A stretch of 64,000 bases of DNA from Brevibacterium casei CIP 102111 (GTDB lineage: Bacteria > Actinomycetota > Actinomycetes > Actinomycetales > Brevibacteriaceae), in assembly GCF_900169275.1 (NCBI RefSeq), contig NZ_FXZC01000004.1, positions 186,001-250,000 of the forward strand, read 5' to 3'. Both the position numbers and the translations under genes were made by a program. Below, piece by piece: positions 32,602 to 40,711 of the stretch. Below the pieces are notes generated by a model. That model did no database searches. It had not been told where the DNA came from and worked only from the letters and a program-made list of their open reading frames with translations. Position 1 is the first letter of the stretch, and each line of letters begins with the position of its first letter.

Positions 32602-35600
32602 TCACCCCTCGAAGAGCTGACGGATGTCCTCGGCGCTGATCGTCTGACTGAACGCCTGACCTGAGGCGTTGCGCAGGGGAGCGTCACGGTCGGCGAGCTC
32701 GTCTGTCATGAGGTCGTCGAAGAGCTCGGCCTTCTTCCGCTGCAGGCCGAGCACCTTCTCCTCGATCGTGCCTTCGGCGACGTAGCGGTAGACGATGACG
32801 TGATCGGTCTGCCCTATCCGGTGGGCGCGGTCGATCGCCTGATTCTCCGCGGCGGGATTCCACCACGGATCCATGAGGAAGACGTAGTCCGCCTCGGTGA
32901 GCGTGAGACCGAACCCGCCGGCCTTGAGGCTGATGAGGAACACGGGTGCTGTGCCGGTGCGGAAGGCCTCGACCACCTCGGCGCGGTTGCGGGTCGACCC
33001 GTCGAGGACGACGTAGGGGATCCCGCGGGACTCCAACTCCTCGCCGACATGGTCGAGGAACGAGGTGAACTGGCTGAACACGATCGACCGGTGGCCTTCG
33101 GCGACGACCTCGTCGAGACGCTCGAGGAGCGCGGTGAGCTTGCTCGAGGGCACGTCGGCATGCTCGGCGTCGACGATGCGCGGGTCGAGGGCGAGCATGC
33201 GCAGGAGCGTGAGCGAGCGGAAGACGATGAAGCGCTGCCGGTCGTAGTCGCTGTCGATGAACCCGAGCAGCTTCTTCCGCTCCTTCTGCAGTATCCGGTC
33301 GTAGAGCTGTCGGTGTGCGGGACTGAGCTCGACGGTGATGACCTGCTCCTGCTTCTCCGGCAGGTCGGCGGCGACGAGGTCCTTCGTCCGGCGCAGGAGG
33401 AACGGGCGGATCCGCCGCTGCAGGCGTTGCATCCGCCCCGGGTTCTCCCCCGATTCGATCGGCCGGACGTACTCCTCCTCGAACCGGTGCGGGGAGGGGA
33501 AGAGCCCGGGCGCGGTGATCGAGAACAGCGACCACACATCCCGCAGCGAGTTCTCGAGCGGTGTGCCCGTGAGCGCGAGCCGGAACGGGGCGCTCACCGC
33601 CTTCGCCGCCTGATGGACCTGGGAGGAGCCGTTCTTGACGAACTGCGCTTCGTCGAGGATGAGCCCCGCCCACTCGTGTGCGGCGATCTCGTCCTCATCA
33701 AGCCGGAGGATCGCGTACGAGACGACGATGACATCGGCCCCGGCGACCACCTCGGCGAGGGGGATCTTCCGCTTCCGCCGGGACTCACCGATGACGCGAA
33801 CGTCGAGGTCAGGGGTGACCTTCGCCGCCTCCTGTGCCCACAACGGGACCACCGAGGTGGGGGCGACGACGAGGAACGGCGGTGCCGTCCGGCCGTCGGC
33901 CCCGGTCCTGCGGTCCGTGCGGCGGGCGTGGGCGACGAGCGCGAGCGTCTGCACGGTCTTGCCGAGCCCCATGTCGTCGGCGAGGATCCCGCCGAGGCGG
34001 CACCGGTGGAGGAGGGACAGCCAGCGGAACCCTTGCACCTGGTACGGGCGGAGGGTGACGCCGTCGAGTTCGGGCACCTCGGTGGCCGGCAGATGCTCGA
34101 GATCACGCAGGGCCTGTGCGGACTCGCGCCAGGTCACGGCGGGTTCGGCCTCGTCGGCGAGATCCTCGAACTCCGACCACAGCCCGACGTGGAGGCGGCT
34201 GATCTTCGGGGACTCGGGTTCCCATTCGGGGATGAGGTCCGCCTCGGCGAGGAGGGACTTGAGCCGGTCGAAGACGGGACGGTCGAGCGAGAGGTACGAG
34301 TCGTCGGCGAGCTTGAGCTTGCGCTGGCCCTTCGCGAGCGCGGTGAAGAGCTTGACGAAGGGCACGGGCCGCCCGCCGATGCTGATCTGTAAGCCGAGCT
34401 CGAACCAGTCGTTCTTCTCCGCCTCGACCGAGGTGATCTTCACGCTCGGTTCCCCGCCGAGCTCACGGTAGGGCTGCCGCTTCCCGCGGGTGACGACGTG
34501 GACGTGCTCGATCTCCTCGAGCCCGGGAAGGACCGTGGTGACGAAGTCGGCGGTGTCGGCGTCGGTGAGCTCGAGGTCGCTCGGGGCGGTCGGGAAGTCC
34601 GTGCCCGGGTCGGAGGGGGTGAACGCCTGCAGCAGGGAGGTGACCTCGGCGAGGACGGAGTCCTCGTGGTCGACGTCGCGCAGTTCGGTGTCCCTCCCCG
34701 CCGAGGCGGAGCCCGGGTTCGGCTGGACCGTTCCCTCGGCGCGCCGGGAGCCGGAGGGCTGCCGCACCGGCAGGGTCCGGCGCGGACCCGAGTACTCCCA
34801 GTACCAGCGCACGCTCAGCCGGTCCTGCGCGCCGAAGGTGAGGTCGAGGGTGAGCCGCGGATCCCGGTAGTGCGGGAAGCGGACGGATTCGTCGCTGCTC
34901 ACGACCTCGGTGCTCGTGCGCAGCAGCGGGTAGTACTCCTCGAAGAACTCCTCGGCGTCGTCGCGGGGGATCGTGATCGGTCCCGGTGCGGACAGGGCCG
35001 GCAGCGCCGAGGCGGTCGTGGCCTTCTCCGCGGGCGCCAGCGTGACCGTGAACCCGGTGCGGGTGTCGACGCCGAAGAACCCGTGCGTCCAGATCGGCTT
35101 CGCGAGCCCCGGAGCGATAGGGCGTTCGTCGATCGTCACCTGCGGCTGCACGCGCAGGCCGCCCCGCACCGTGCGCACGTCGATGACGGCCGTCGCCTCG
35201 CGGCCGATGCGCACATCCATGCCCTGGTTGACCCCGACGAAGGCGATCCCGAGCTCGGCACCGTGGGTGAAGACGTCCCAGAGCAGGGAGGTGTGGAAAT
35301 CGCCGAGGTTGTACGCCGCCCCGTCGGGCGTGAAGTCCGTCTTGTCCCGGGTGCGCAGGCCCGCGAGCTGGGAGAACCACTCCTGGTGGCGGGGGTCGGC
35401 ACCGAACTGGGCGCTCATACGGTCGATCGTGCGCCAGCTCAGCGACTTCTTCACCCAGTTGCCGGAGTCGCTGAGGACGAGTGGGCGGATCGCGAGTCTC
35501 GGGTTCGCACCCGGGCTCACCTCAGCCCTCGTGAGGAGGGTGGTGTGCTGGGGTTCGAACCATGATCGGGGGACGACCTCGACGAGCTCGAATCCCAGGG

Positions 35601-35730
35601 CCGCGGGCGTGTGCATGGTGGGGGCCGCCTCGGCGAAGGAGGCGAAGGCCGTCCTCCAGTCGGCGGGGGTGGCCGATCCGGATGCACGACCCCGCGGATT
35701 CGGGGGAGTGCTCGGTCGGTTCGCGGTCAC
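32602..35730 (-). CDS. SNF2-family helicase with SWI2/SNF2-associated N-terminal domain
   Basis: A 1042-residue DEAD-like helicase. Walker A is LADDMGLGKTVQT with Lys591, followed by VVAPTSVVPLWAQEAAKV (motif Ia), LILDEAQFVKN (motif II, DEAQ) near 690, LALTGTPLENSLRDVWSLF (motif III) and, in the second RecA-like domain, RSIVFSQFTSFLDHV and DRAHRIGQTD (motif VI, His970). The first 560 residues form the bacterial SNF2-helicase-associated region. The start is a GTG. It lies 46 bp after the LuxR gene on the same strand. Bacterial SNF2 proteins remodel RNA polymerase or DNA complexes and some belong to defence systems, but nothing adjacent points to a partner. Confidence 0.9.
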   Translation of the reverse strand: MTANRPSTPPNPRGRASGSATPADWRTAFASFAEAAPTMHTPAALGFELVEVVPRSWFEPQHTTLLTRAEVSPGANPRLAIRPLVLSDSGNWVKKSLSWRTIDRMSAQFGADPRHQEWFSQLAGLRTRDKTDFTPDGAAYNLGDFHTSLLWDVFTHGAELGIAFVGVNQGMDVRIGREATAVIDVRTVRGGLRVQPQVTIDERPIAPGLAKPIWTHGFFGVDTRTGFTVTLAPAEKATTASALPALSAPGPITIPRDDAEEFFEEYYPLLRTSTEVVSSDESVRFPHYRDPRLTLDLTFGAQDRLSVRWYWEYSGPRRTLPVRQPSGSRRAEGTVQPNPGSASAGRDTELRDVDHEDSVLAEVTSLLQAFTPSDPGTDFPTAPSDLELTDADTADFVTTVLPGLEEIEHVHVVTRGKRQPYRELGGEPSVKITSVEAEKNDWFELGLQISIGGRPVPFVKLFTALAKGQRKLKLADDSYLSLDRPVFDRLKSLLAEADLIPEWEPESPKISRLHVGLWSEFEDLADEAEPAVTWRESAQALRDLEHLPATEVPELDGVTLRPYQVQGFRWLSLLHRCRLGGILADDMGLGKTVQTLALVAHARRTDRRTGADGRTAPPFLVVAPTSVVPLWAQEAAKVTPDLDVRVIGESRRKRKIPLAEVVAGADVIVVSYAILRLDEDEIAAHEWAGLILDEAQFVKNGSSQVHQAAKAVSAPFRLALTGTPLENSLRDVWSLFSITAPGLFPSPHRFEEEYVRPIESGENPGRMQRLQRRIRPFLLRRTKDLVAADLPEKQEQVITVELSPAHRQLYDRILQKERKKLLGFIDSDYDRQRFIVFRSLTLLRMLALDPRIVDAEHADVPSSKLTALLERLDEVVAEGHRSIVFSQFTSFLDHVGEELESRGIPYVVLDGSTRNRAEVVEAFRTGTAPVFLISLKAGGFGLTLTEADYVFLMDPWWNPAAENQAIDRAHRIGQTDHVIVYRYVAEGTIEEKVLGLQRKKAELFDDLMTDELADRDAPLRNASGQAFSQTISAEDIRQLFEG

Positions 35731-35776
35731 GACCCCATCCTCTCACTGCCCGGTGACACGGGTGGTCGGTCCGAGG

Positions 35777-36595
35777 TCAGGGGAGGAGGCCCGCCTTCTG
35801 TGCTTCGACGACGGCGGCGAACCGGGTCCGGGCGTTGAGCTTGGCCATGATCGCCTTCATATAGGCCTTGACGGTGAGCAGGGTGAGGCCGAGCCGGTCG
35901 CCGATCTCCTGGTTCGTCAACCCGGTCGCGGCAAGTGCGAGCACATCGGTCTCGCGGTCGGTGAGCCCGACGACGCCTCGGTTCCCGCTCTCCTCGGTGG
36001 CTGTCAGGGAATCGGCGATCGCGCGCAGCTCGCGCTGTAGGCGGCGGTCGTGCACGCCGGCACTGAGCGTGCGCAGCTCGCCGTGGACGAGCCGGACGCG
36101 GGAGAGGAGGGCACGGGCCGCCTCGGCGGTATCGTCGATCTCATCGTCTGCCGTGATGAGGGCATGCTCGAGGTCCCGCGCTTCGTCGGTGAGCAGGGAG
36201 AGGAGCCGGTCGGCGATGCCGGTGTCGGTGCGGAAGGCGGCGTAGAGGACGACGGTCGTCTCCCGGTCGATGACGACGGGAGCGGCGGCGATCCCGCGCA
36301 GCCGTTCAGCCGTGATCACTTCGTCGTAGTGGTGGGAGATCGCATCGGAGGTGACGTAGTCGTTGAGGGCCAGGGGGCGGCGGAGAGCGACGGCACGACC
36401 CCCGAGGCCTGCGTCGTAGTGGAGGGTGACGCCGGGCAGCGCGCCCACGGTATGGCCGAAGAAATGAGCGAGGCGCAGTCCGCGATCACCGGTGACCTCG
36501 CCTCCGAAGGCAAGATCCGCGCCCGTCGCGGAGCGGATGCGGTCGAGTGAGCGGCGGATGCGTTCACTGCCCGGCGTGGCCAACGTCGCCCCCAT
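35777..36595 (-). CDS. LuxR-type regulator with GAF-like sensor region
   Basis: A 272-residue regulator. The N-terminal 170 residues look like a GAF-type sensor (ADLAFGGEVTGDRGLRLAH, VVIDRETTVVLYAAFR); the C-terminal LuxR helix-turn-helix is GLTDRETDVLALAATGLTNQEIGDRLGLTLLTVKAYMK in outline (residues 208-245). It is divergent from the acyl-CoA synthetase gene, an arrangement seen repeatedly for this regulator type, so it probably activates that gene. The 174-bp spacer contains a 10-bp inverted repeat. The ligand may be a fatty or aromatic acid, but that is inference. Confidence 0.88.
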   Translation of the reverse strand: MGATLATPGSERIRRSLDRIRSATGADLAFGGEVTGDRGLRLAHFFGHTVGALPGVTLHYDAGLGGRAVALRRPLALNDYVTSDAISHHYDEVITAERLRGIAAAPVVIDRETTVVLYAAFRTDTGIADRLLSLLTDEARDLEHALITADDEIDDTAEAARALLSRVRLVHGELRTLSAGVHDRRLQRELRAIADSLTATEESGNRGVVGLTDRETDVLALAATGLTNQEIGDRLGLTLLTVKAYMKAIMAKLNARTRFAAVVEAQKAGLLP

Positions 36596-36695
36596 TCCCC
36601 TCGAGATCTCGCGCCCAGTCGTCTGCGGTGACGGCCGGCACCCCTCTTCGGAGGGTAGTCAACGATGCGGGGCGTTGCCTAGTCTCACTTCAACG

Positions 36696-36718
36696 CGGTG
36701 CGGACCCCGTCCGCACCG
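36696..36718. promoter_or_regulatory. 10-bp inverted repeat upstream of the acyl-CoA synthetase
   Basis: CGGTGCGGAC-CCC-GTCCGCACCG lies 52 bp before the synthetase ATG, in the divergent spacer with the LuxR gene. It is a candidate operator or leader hairpin. Confidence 0.45.
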
Positions 36719-36769
36719 TGAGGCGCCGCCGACAGGATGCCGGCGCCGAGTCCGAGCGAGGAGTAAGCG

Positions 36770-38383
36770 ATGACCGATGCGACCCCGACCGAGAGTGCGA
36801 CTGAGAGTTCGACCGAAGAGTTGCTGACCGCGCCCGCGCCGTGGCAAGACCATCCCGACATCGTCGCTGAGGTCGCCGCCCTCAGCCGACGCTTCACCGC
36901 TCCCGATGTCTCCGTCGCCGAGGTGCTCTGTGACGGTCACCCGAGCGCGGACACGGCGTTCGTCTGCGTCGATGATCGCATGGAGCCCTACCACCTCACC
37001 TACGGGGAGCTCGCCGATCGCTCGAGGCGGCTCGCGGCGTACCTCGCCGAACTCGGCGTCGACCGCGGCTCACGCGTGGGTGTGCTCATGGAGAAGACGC
37101 GCCAGCTTCCCGTGGTGCTCATGGCGCTGTGGCGACTCGGTGCCGTCGAGGTCCCCCTGTTCACGGCCTTCGCCGGGCCGGCGATCGCGGCGCGAGTCAA
37201 CGGCGCGAAGGCGGCGCTCATCGTCGCCGATGCCGCCCAGCAGCCCAAGCTCGAGGGCATCGACATTCCCGTGCTCAGCACCGGTGACGACCTCGACCGG
37301 GAGATCGACGGTCATGAGCCGACCGGCACCGCCGAGGCGGTCGGCGGCGACGGGCTCTTCCTCCAGCTCTACACCTCGGGCACGACGGGCACACCGAAGG
37401 CCGTCGGAGTGCCGGCATCGGCGATCGGGGCGTTCATCGCCTACATGCGCTACGGGCTGGGGGTCTCCGACGACGATGTGTTCTGGAACGCCGCCGACCC
37501 CGGCTGGGCCTATGGGCTCTACTACGGCATCGTCGGCCCCTTGGCGATCGGTCGACCCAACATTCTCTTCGCCGGCGGCTTCAGCCCGGAGACCACGGGT
37601 CGGCTGCTCAACGACCTCGAGGTCTCCAACATCGCGGCCGCACCGACGGTCTACCGGGCGCTGAAGAAGGCCGGGATCACCGCCGCGCAGCCGCTGCGGG
37701 CCGCTTCCTCGGCGGGGGAGCCGCTGACCTCGGATGTCGTCGAGTGGGCCTCCGGAGCCCTCGGGGTCACCGTGCGCGACCACTGGGGACAGACCGAACA
37801 GGGCATGGCGATCGGCAACGCGTGGGACGAGCGCCTGCGCACCACCGTGGCAGAGCGGTCCATGGGCCAGGCGCTGCCGGGATTCGTCGCAGGCACGATC
37901 GGCGGGTCGATCGCGCTGTCGGTCGACGACAGCCCGCTCATGTGGTTCACGGGCTACGTCGACGCACCCGAGCAGACGCGCGAGCGCTTCACGGCCGACG
38001 GGAGATGGTACTTCTCGGGAGACGTCGGACGCGTCGACGGCCCGGACTTCTTCTTCGCGTCGCGGGATGACGACGTCATCCTCGCCGCCGGATACCGGAT
38101 CGCACCGTTCGACATCGAGAGCATCCTCGTCACCGACGATGCCGTCATCGAGGCGGCCGTGGTCGGGCGTCCCGATGAGATCCGCGGTGAGGTGATCGAG
38201 GCTTTCGTCGTCATCGATCCCGCGGTCGGCGCCGACGACGACCTCGTCACGCGCCTGCAGAACGCGGTGCGCGGCACCTATGGAGCCCACGCCTACCCGC
38301 GCCGGGTCCACGTCGTCGAGGAGCTGCCCAAGACTCCGAGCGGGAAGGTCCAACGCTTCGTGCTCCGCGACCTCGAGGTGTGA
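36770..38383 (+). CDS. AMP-binding acyl-CoA synthetase
   Basis: A 537-residue adenylate-forming enzyme that activates a carboxylic acid with ATP and CoA. The P-loop motif is LYTSGTTGTPKAVGVP, the A5 region VRDHWGQTEQGM, the hinge motif WYFSGDVGRVDGPDFFFASRDDDVILAAGYRI, and the C-terminal lysine motif TPSGKVQRFVLRDL. The sequence falls among acetyl/propionyl/medium-chain acyl-CoA synthetases rather than long-chain ones. It is divergent from a GAF-LuxR regulator. The first 30 residues are Thr/Ser/Glu-rich and probably disordered. Confidence 0.9.
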   Translation: MTDATPTESATESSTEELLTAPAPWQDHPDIVAEVAALSRRFTAPDVSVAEVLCDGHPSADTAFVCVDDRMEPYHLTYGELADRSRRLAAYLAELGVDRGSRVGVLMEKTRQLPVVLMALWRLGAVEVPLFTAFAGPAIAARVNGAKAALIVADAAQQPKLEGIDIPVLSTGDDLDREIDGHEPTGTAEAVGGDGLFLQLYTSGTTGTPKAVGVPASAIGAFIAYMRYGLGVSDDDVFWNAADPGWAYGLYYGIVGPLAIGRPNILFAGGFSPETTGRLLNDLEVSNIAAAPTVYRALKKAGITAAQPLRAASSAGEPLTSDVVEWASGALGVTVRDHWGQTEQGMAIGNAWDERLRTTVAERSMGQALPGFVAGTIGGSIALSVDDSPLMWFTGYVDAPEQTRERFTADGRWYFSGDVGRVDGPDFFFASRDDDVILAAGYRIAPFDIESILVTDDAVIEAAVVGRPDEIRGEVIEAFVVIDPAVGADDDLVTRLQNAVRGTYGAHAYPRRVHVVEELPKTPSGKVQRFVLRDLEV

Positions 38384-38401
38384 CGGGTCAACGTGACGGT
38401 G

Positions 38402-38418
38402 CGGCCGTGAAGCGGCCG
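38402..38418. terminator. Hairpin between convergent genes
   Basis: CGGCCG-TGAAG-CGGCCG lies between the acyl-CoA synthetase stop and the end of the leftward small gene; GTGAC and GTCAC extend the stem imperfectly. It could serve both directions. Confidence 0.4.
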
Positions 38419-38419
38419 G

Positions 38420-38716
38420 TCACTCCCCGCGGAGTTCACCCCATGCGAAGGAGGACTCCGCGACGAAGTCCTGGAGCATGTCGAAGAAGTGCTGGGCCAT
38501 CTCGGCTATCTCCTCGTCGTCATCGGCGCGGGGAACCGTCACCGGAAGGATGAAGACTTCGTCGCCGACCGTGATGCGCACGTCGATGAGGTTGCGGCTG
38601 CGCCCTTCGATGATGTCGAGACGGTCGAGTTCACCGTCGCGGAGGATGCGATCGACGGCGGGTCGGACGATGCGCTCCATGACCTGGTCGTCTCTCAGGC
38701 GCGGTGATCGGGTCAT
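38420..38716 (-). CDS. Small acidic protein of unknown family (paralogue 1)
   Basis: A 98-residue protein rich in Asp, Glu and Arg. It contains RIVRPAVDRILRDGELDRLDI, a beta-hairpin-like RNLIDVRITVGDEVFILPV, and ends LQDFVAESSFAWGELRGE. The ATG overlaps the stop of the upstream 73-codon gene as ATGA, so the two are translated together. The last 18 residues recur almost exactly in the 37-codon gene at 38970-39083. I recognise no domain; an all-soluble small protein, perhaps half of a two-protein module with its upstream partner. Confidence 0.6.
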   Translation of the reverse strand: MTRSPRLRDDQVMERIVRPAVDRILRDGELDRLDIIEGRSRNLIDVRITVGDEVFILPVTVPRADDDEEIAEMAQHFFDMLQDFVAESSFAWGELRGE

Positions 38717-38934
38717 GAGGACAACGTCAGCGACGACTCGGAGTACCAGGGTTCGCGCTCGACTCCCGGCGGCAACGGCGGTCTGCGGTCGTAGCGAGCG
38801 ATGAGGATGGATTCCTTGCGTTTGCCCTGTCCGTTGATGATGGCGAAGACCTCGGTGAGTCGTGCTGGAGGAGTCTGGGATGTCTTCGCCCACTCGATCG
38901 CCTTGTCGGCGGATGTGCGTTCGGTGGCGTCCAT
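38713..38934 (-). CDS. Small protein of unknown family, partner of the downstream gene
   Basis: A 73-residue protein: MDATERTSADKAIEWAKTSQ, then LTEVFAIINGQGKRKESILIARYDRRP and an acidic/serine tail. The start at 38934 is the ATG nearest the protein-like part; the open frame extends much further upstream but through unrelated sequence. It is coupled by ATGA to the 98-codon gene. The Lys/Arg-rich beta-strand region could bind nucleic acid, but that is speculation. No family recognised. Confidence 0.5.
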   Translation of the reverse strand: MDATERTSADKAIEWAKTSQTPPARLTEVFAIINGQGKRKESILIARYDRRPPLPPGVEREPWYSESSLTLSS

Positions 38935-38969
38935 GATCGGAGCATAGCCACGAAATCGCTCACGCGTGC

Positions 38970-39083
38970 CTATTCGCCGCGCAGCTCGCCCCACCCGAAT
39001 GACGACTCGGCGACGAAGTCCTGCAGGTCGTTGAAGACGCGTGCAACGAGATCCTCGACGGTGAGTTCGTGCGCCATCCTCAT
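38970..39083 (-). CDS. 37-codon truncated paralogue of the 98-codon gene
   Basis: MRMAHELTVEDLVARVFNDL followed by QDFVAESSFGWGELRGE: the last 18 residues differ at one or two positions from the end of the protein at 38420-38716, while the first 60 residues of that protein have no counterpart. It is either a decayed tandem copy or a functional microprotein that keeps only the C-terminal helix. It is divergent from the homing-endonuclease-repeat gene, with 35 bp between the starts. Confidence 0.45.
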   Translation of the reverse strand: MRMAHELTVEDLVARVFNDLQDFVAESSFGWGELRGE

Positions 39084-39118
39084 GACGACAACGATAGTGC
39101 CACCGTAGGATGAGAGGC

Positions 39119-39766
39119 GTGAAAGAAGCCTCCGATCGGTCCCACATCTCGTCTCCCGCGATTCTCGGTGCACTGCTGCTCGCGACCGCGCGCACGGTCG
39201 ATCTGCTCAACGCCGCTCCTCCGCGGAATCCGACGAGGCCGCTCGGCCGAGGCGACAAGGACATCATCGCCGGAGTCGAGGCAGTCCTGCAGGCCCAGTT
39301 CTCCGATTCCCCCACGTTGATCACCGACACCGTCGACGAGGTGGCCTCCGCCATCCGGTTCATCCGCAACCGTGGAGAGAAGCCGAGCCTCACCGCCGCG
39401 AAGTACGACCTGGCGCGTACGGCTGTGCTCGACCACCTCGGGGTGGGTTCGACCAAGGGGGCGAGCACGTGGCCGCCGACCAGCCAGACGGCAGTGCAGC
39501 GGTTCGGATCATGGAACGCCGCTCTCACGGCCGCCGGGTTGGCGACGAGCAGTGTGGGGCGAGCGAAGGGTCAACTGCGATTCGATGCCGCCGCTTACGA
39601 TTCGGCGATCACCGCCTTCCTCGCCGACTGCGAATCCCGCGGAGTCGCGGCGACCTACAAGGAGTACGGGAACTACGCCGCCGAACACAAAGGAACGGTG
39701 CCCTCTGCTGCCGCCGTGCGAAAGTTCTACGGAAGCTGGAACACGGCTCTCACCTCGGCGAAGTGA
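39119..39766 (+). CDS. Homing-endonuclease-associated-repeat protein
   Basis: A 215-residue protein whose C-terminal half carries two copies of the homing-endonuclease-associated repeat: TAVQRFGSWNAALTAAGL and AAVRKFYGSWNTALTSAK, with a related region near 90-120. Such repeats bind DNA and accompany HNH nucleases or regulators; no HNH core is visible here. I chose the GTG at 39119 because TAGGAT stands exactly seven bases before it, the pattern of a leaderless actinobacterial start. An ATG at 39110 is in frame but lies inside that box. It may act as a small DNA-binding regulator. Confidence 0.68.
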   Translation: MKEASDRSHISSPAILGALLLATARTVDLLNAAPPRNPTRPLGRGDKDIIAGVEAVLQAQFSDSPTLITDTVDEVASAIRFIRNRGEKPSLTAAKYDLARTAVLDHLGVGSTKGASTWPPTSQTAVQRFGSWNAALTAAGLATSSVGRAKGQLRFDAAAYDSAITAFLADCESRGVAATYKEYGNYAAEHKGTVPSAAAVRKFYGSWNTALTSAK

Positions 39767-39904
39767 GGCTTCATCCACTTTTCGTCGCCTGAGTTCCACG
39801 ATTCGAAACGACAACATCACTTGGGACACGATCCGGCAAAAATCCTTGCGAATCGTGCGTGAGGTTTGTAGTCTCTGAACGTCTGTATAGATGGAACCGA
39901 CTGA

Positions 39905-39923
39905 CGTGCGCAGATGGCGCACG
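39905..39923 (+). promoter_or_regulatory. Leader hairpin upstream of the GlsB/YeaQ-type gene
   Basis: CGTGCGC-AGATG-GCGCACG forms a 7-bp stem 33 bp before the ATG, in an untranslated leader. It may influence translation or stability of the stress-gene mRNA. Confidence 0.35.
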
Positions 39924-39955
39924 CGCTCGGTGACTGAATCGAAGGGACTGAAATC

Positions 39956-40240
39956 ATGGTTGTCATCGGTTGGATCATCGTCGGGCTGCTCGCGGGCGCC
40001 CTCGCGAAGCTCATCCTCCCGGGTAAGCAGGCCGGAGGATGGATCAGCACGATCATCCTCGGAGTCATCGGCGCTTTCGTCGGCGGACTCCTCTTCGGAC
40101 TGTTCGGCGGCAAGGGCATCGGCGCTGTGTTCTCGGATCCCTGGTCGTGGGGCTCGTTCTTCATCGCTGTGATCGGTGCGATCGTCTTCGCGTTCGTCTG
40201 GGGTCTCATCACGAAGAACCGCGGAGCCAAGACCGCCTGA
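39956..40240 (+). CDS. GlsB/YeaQ/YmgE-family stress membrane protein
   Basis: A 94-residue transglycosylase-associated-type protein with three hydrophobic segments: WIIVGLLAGALAKLILPG, WISTIILGVIGAFVGGLLFGLFGG and FFIAVIGAIVFAFVWGLI. The Gly-rich helices and LPGKQAGGW loop are the family signature. Members are inner-membrane proteins induced by general stress. It precedes a CsbD gene by 64 bp on the same strand, the usual stress-gene pairing, so both are probably under a stress sigma factor. Confidence 0.9.
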   Translation: MVVIGWIIVGLLAGALAKLILPGKQAGGWISTIILGVIGAFVGGLLFGLFGGKGIGAVFSDPWSWGSFFIAVIGAIVFAFVWGLITKNRGAKTA

Positions 40241-40304
40241 CGGAACGCTGGTCAGCCCTCAACTGACCAGACCAGAACGCACATCCAGAGAAAAGGAGCA
40301 TGCC

Positions 40305-40496
40305 GTGAGCATGAAGGACAAGTTCGACAATAAGGCCCAGGAACTCAAGGGCAAGGCCAAGGACGCCACCGGCAAGGCCATCGGCAACGAGCAGATGCAG
40401 GCCGAGGGCAAGGCCGATCAGGCTGCCGCCGGCACCAAGCAGGCCGGCGAGAAGCTCAAGGACACCGCAAAGGATGTCACCGACCGTCGTCACTGA
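40305..40496 (+). CDS. CsbD-family stress protein
   Basis: A 63-residue, highly charged, Lys/Ala-rich protein: KDKFDNKAQELKGKAKDATG and GNEQMQAEGKADQAAAGTKQ are typical CsbD repeats forming helices. AAAAGGAG stands six bases before the GTG at 40305; an in-frame ATG at 40311 is an alternative start. CsbD proteins are abundant, cytoplasmic and induced by sigma-B-type stress in Gram-positive bacteria. It probably shares a transcript with the GlsB/YeaQ-type gene. Confidence 0.88.
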   Translation: MSMKDKFDNKAQELKGKAKDATGKAIGNEQMQAEGKADQAAAGTKQAGEKLKDTAKDVTDRRH

Positions 40497-40641
40497 TCGG
40501 TCGTAGGAACTCCGGCGCGCCTGAGCGTCGGCGATAGACCCCGGCAATCGCGCTCTCCGCGGTTGACCGGATGACACAGAGGCGGGTGCACGATCGTGCT
40601 GTCCCCGCCTCTGCTGTGCCCGGACGATGTCCGGCGGTCGG

Positions 40642-40711
40642 ACTCAGCGGACAGCGTTCAGCGGACCGCGCTCAGCGGACCGCGCTCAGCGGGTCGGGTT
40701 CAGCGGGTCGC
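40642..40711. repeat. Five 14-bp tandem repeats
   Basis: Units at 40642, 40656, 40670, 40684 and 40698 follow the consensus GYTCAGCGGRYCGC with few changes. The last unit overlaps the stop codon and final codons of the aminotransferase gene. Confidence 0.8.
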
